30,090 bases of DNA, taken from positions 1-30,090 of IMG/VR virus record IMGVR_UViG_3300023237_000053, one strand, 5' to 3'. This DNA is from a virus. A program made the position numbers and the translations under genes. A model generated the notes under the pieces. The model was given only the letters and a program-made list of their open reading frames with translations, searched no databases and was not told where the DNA came from. Shown piece by piece: positions 29,646 to 30,090 of this stretch. Position 1 is the stretch's first letter. Every line of letters begins with the position of its first letter.

Positions 29646-30056
29646 ATGGGATCATCAAAGGCGTTCACTAAGCAATCAGATGAAGCAAAAGAGTATAAGA
29701 AGTTCTACCAGTCTAAACAGTGGCGGAATTTTAGATTAATGATGAAGCGCTCAGCGGTGATTAGTCAGCTCAAAGAGCCACGTTTCAAATATTACGCAGC
29801 CACTAAGTATCTATATATGAATGAGCCGCTATGCGTTATATGTGTCACTCATAATCAATTTACTAAAGCAAATACACTTGATCATATAAAGCCTATCCGT
29901 TTGGGTGGTGGTAAAGTTGATCAACAAAATGTTCAATGGGTCTGTCAGAACTGTCACTACGCTAAGAGTGGCGGCGAGAAGCAGGACTACAGGCCAAAGA
30001 CAGACAAAGGGAGCTTAGAAATATGGAAAAGAGCCCTACTAGAGCAACAGGGGTAG
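29646..30056 (+). CDS. HNH endonuclease (terminase-associated)
   Basis: This 136-residue HNH nuclease carries the zinc pairs CVIC (Cys63, Cys66) and CQNCH (Cys100, Cys103), with DHIKPIRLGGG (Asp79, His80) and Asn95 between. In HK97-type phages an HNH gene lies just upstream of terminase and is needed for DNA cleavage during packaging; here it lies at the window's end, with terminase at the start, consistent with joined ends. AGGGGTGAAAG is a good ribosome binding site. The last 34 bases hold no gene. Confidence 0.92.
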   Translation: MGSSKAFTKQSDEAKEYKKFYQSKQWRNFRLMMKRSAVISQLKEPRFKYYAATKYLYMNEPLCVICVTHNQFTKANTLDHIKPIRLGGGKVDQQNVQWVCQNCHYAKSGGEKQDYRPKTDKGSLEIWKRALLEQQG

Positions 30057-30090
30057 GGGGTTCAGTTGCGTGGGCTTAATGCTCCGTAAC

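Noticed and set aside
1-30090. tRNA genes
   Set aside because: No cloverleaf with a GGTTCGAATC-type T arm and fitting acceptor stem was found while reading. A tRNAscan run would settle it.

Overview
The window reads as an essentially complete genome of a temperate, HK97-like siphovirus of about 30 kb. The host is most likely a member of the Bacteroidota. The evidence for that is the integrase, whose N-terminal arm-binding and SAM-like domains are of the type typical of Bacteroidota tyrosine recombinases, a TAnnTTTG-like promoter box ahead of it, and a set of late accessory genes with A-rich, Shine-Dalgarno-less leaders. Several core phage genes nevertheless do have AAGGAG-type ribosome binding sites. 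The last gene is an HNH endonuclease of the kind that sits just upstream of terminase in HK97-type phages, so the two ends of the window probably abut in a circular or packaged form. LAYOUT. 58-5666 is the packaging and capsid module: small and large terminase, a small unknown gene, portal, S14 protease and major capsid protein. 5736-9239 holds head-tail joining and tail tube genes, interrupted at 6726-7712 by a lysis block (GH24 lysozyme, a membrane/coiled-coil protein and a holin-like protein). A lambda-type GGGAAAG slippery site at 9230-9236 joins the two tail assembly chaperone frames. 9531-17954 holds the tape measure protein, a 1397-residue tail tip/fibre protein, small companions, a beta-propeller-like receptor-binding candidate and a DUF4376-like protein. 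18010-19388 is a leftward accessory block (XRE regulator, unknown protein with a tail-like ITxxKI repeat, lipoprotein) bounded by a terminator. 19389-19675 is the likely attP region, followed by the integrase. 20966-21489 is a CI-like repressor and a divergent operator region. 21490-27956 is the rightward early operon: HTH and excisionase-like proteins, small proteins, a degenerate metallopeptidase-like protein, a conserved recombination-associated-type protein, a VRR-NUC nuclease, and a replisome organizer gene that seems to carry the origin inside it as phased AAGGGT iterons. 27948-29640 is unlike the rest: single small genes separated by non-coding units bearing GTGGGTAAC ... GTTACCCAC ends, resembling integron attC sites. 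29646-30056 is the HNH gene. HOW IT WORKS TOGETHER. The repressor and the 21490/21704 regulators would control the lysis-lysogeny choice, with the integrase and excisionase acting at attP. The replisome organizer and its downstream partner would fire the internal origin. Late genes then package DNA with terminase and HNH and assemble an HK97-fold capsid and a flexible tail. MOST NOTEWORTHY are the integron-like cassette cluster inside a phage genome, a 44-bp exact copy of tail-gene DNA at the end of one of those cassettes, the candidate origin inside the replisome organizer gene, and a metallopeptidase-like gene that has lost its HExxH motif. All family calls are from reading the sequence; no database search was run.
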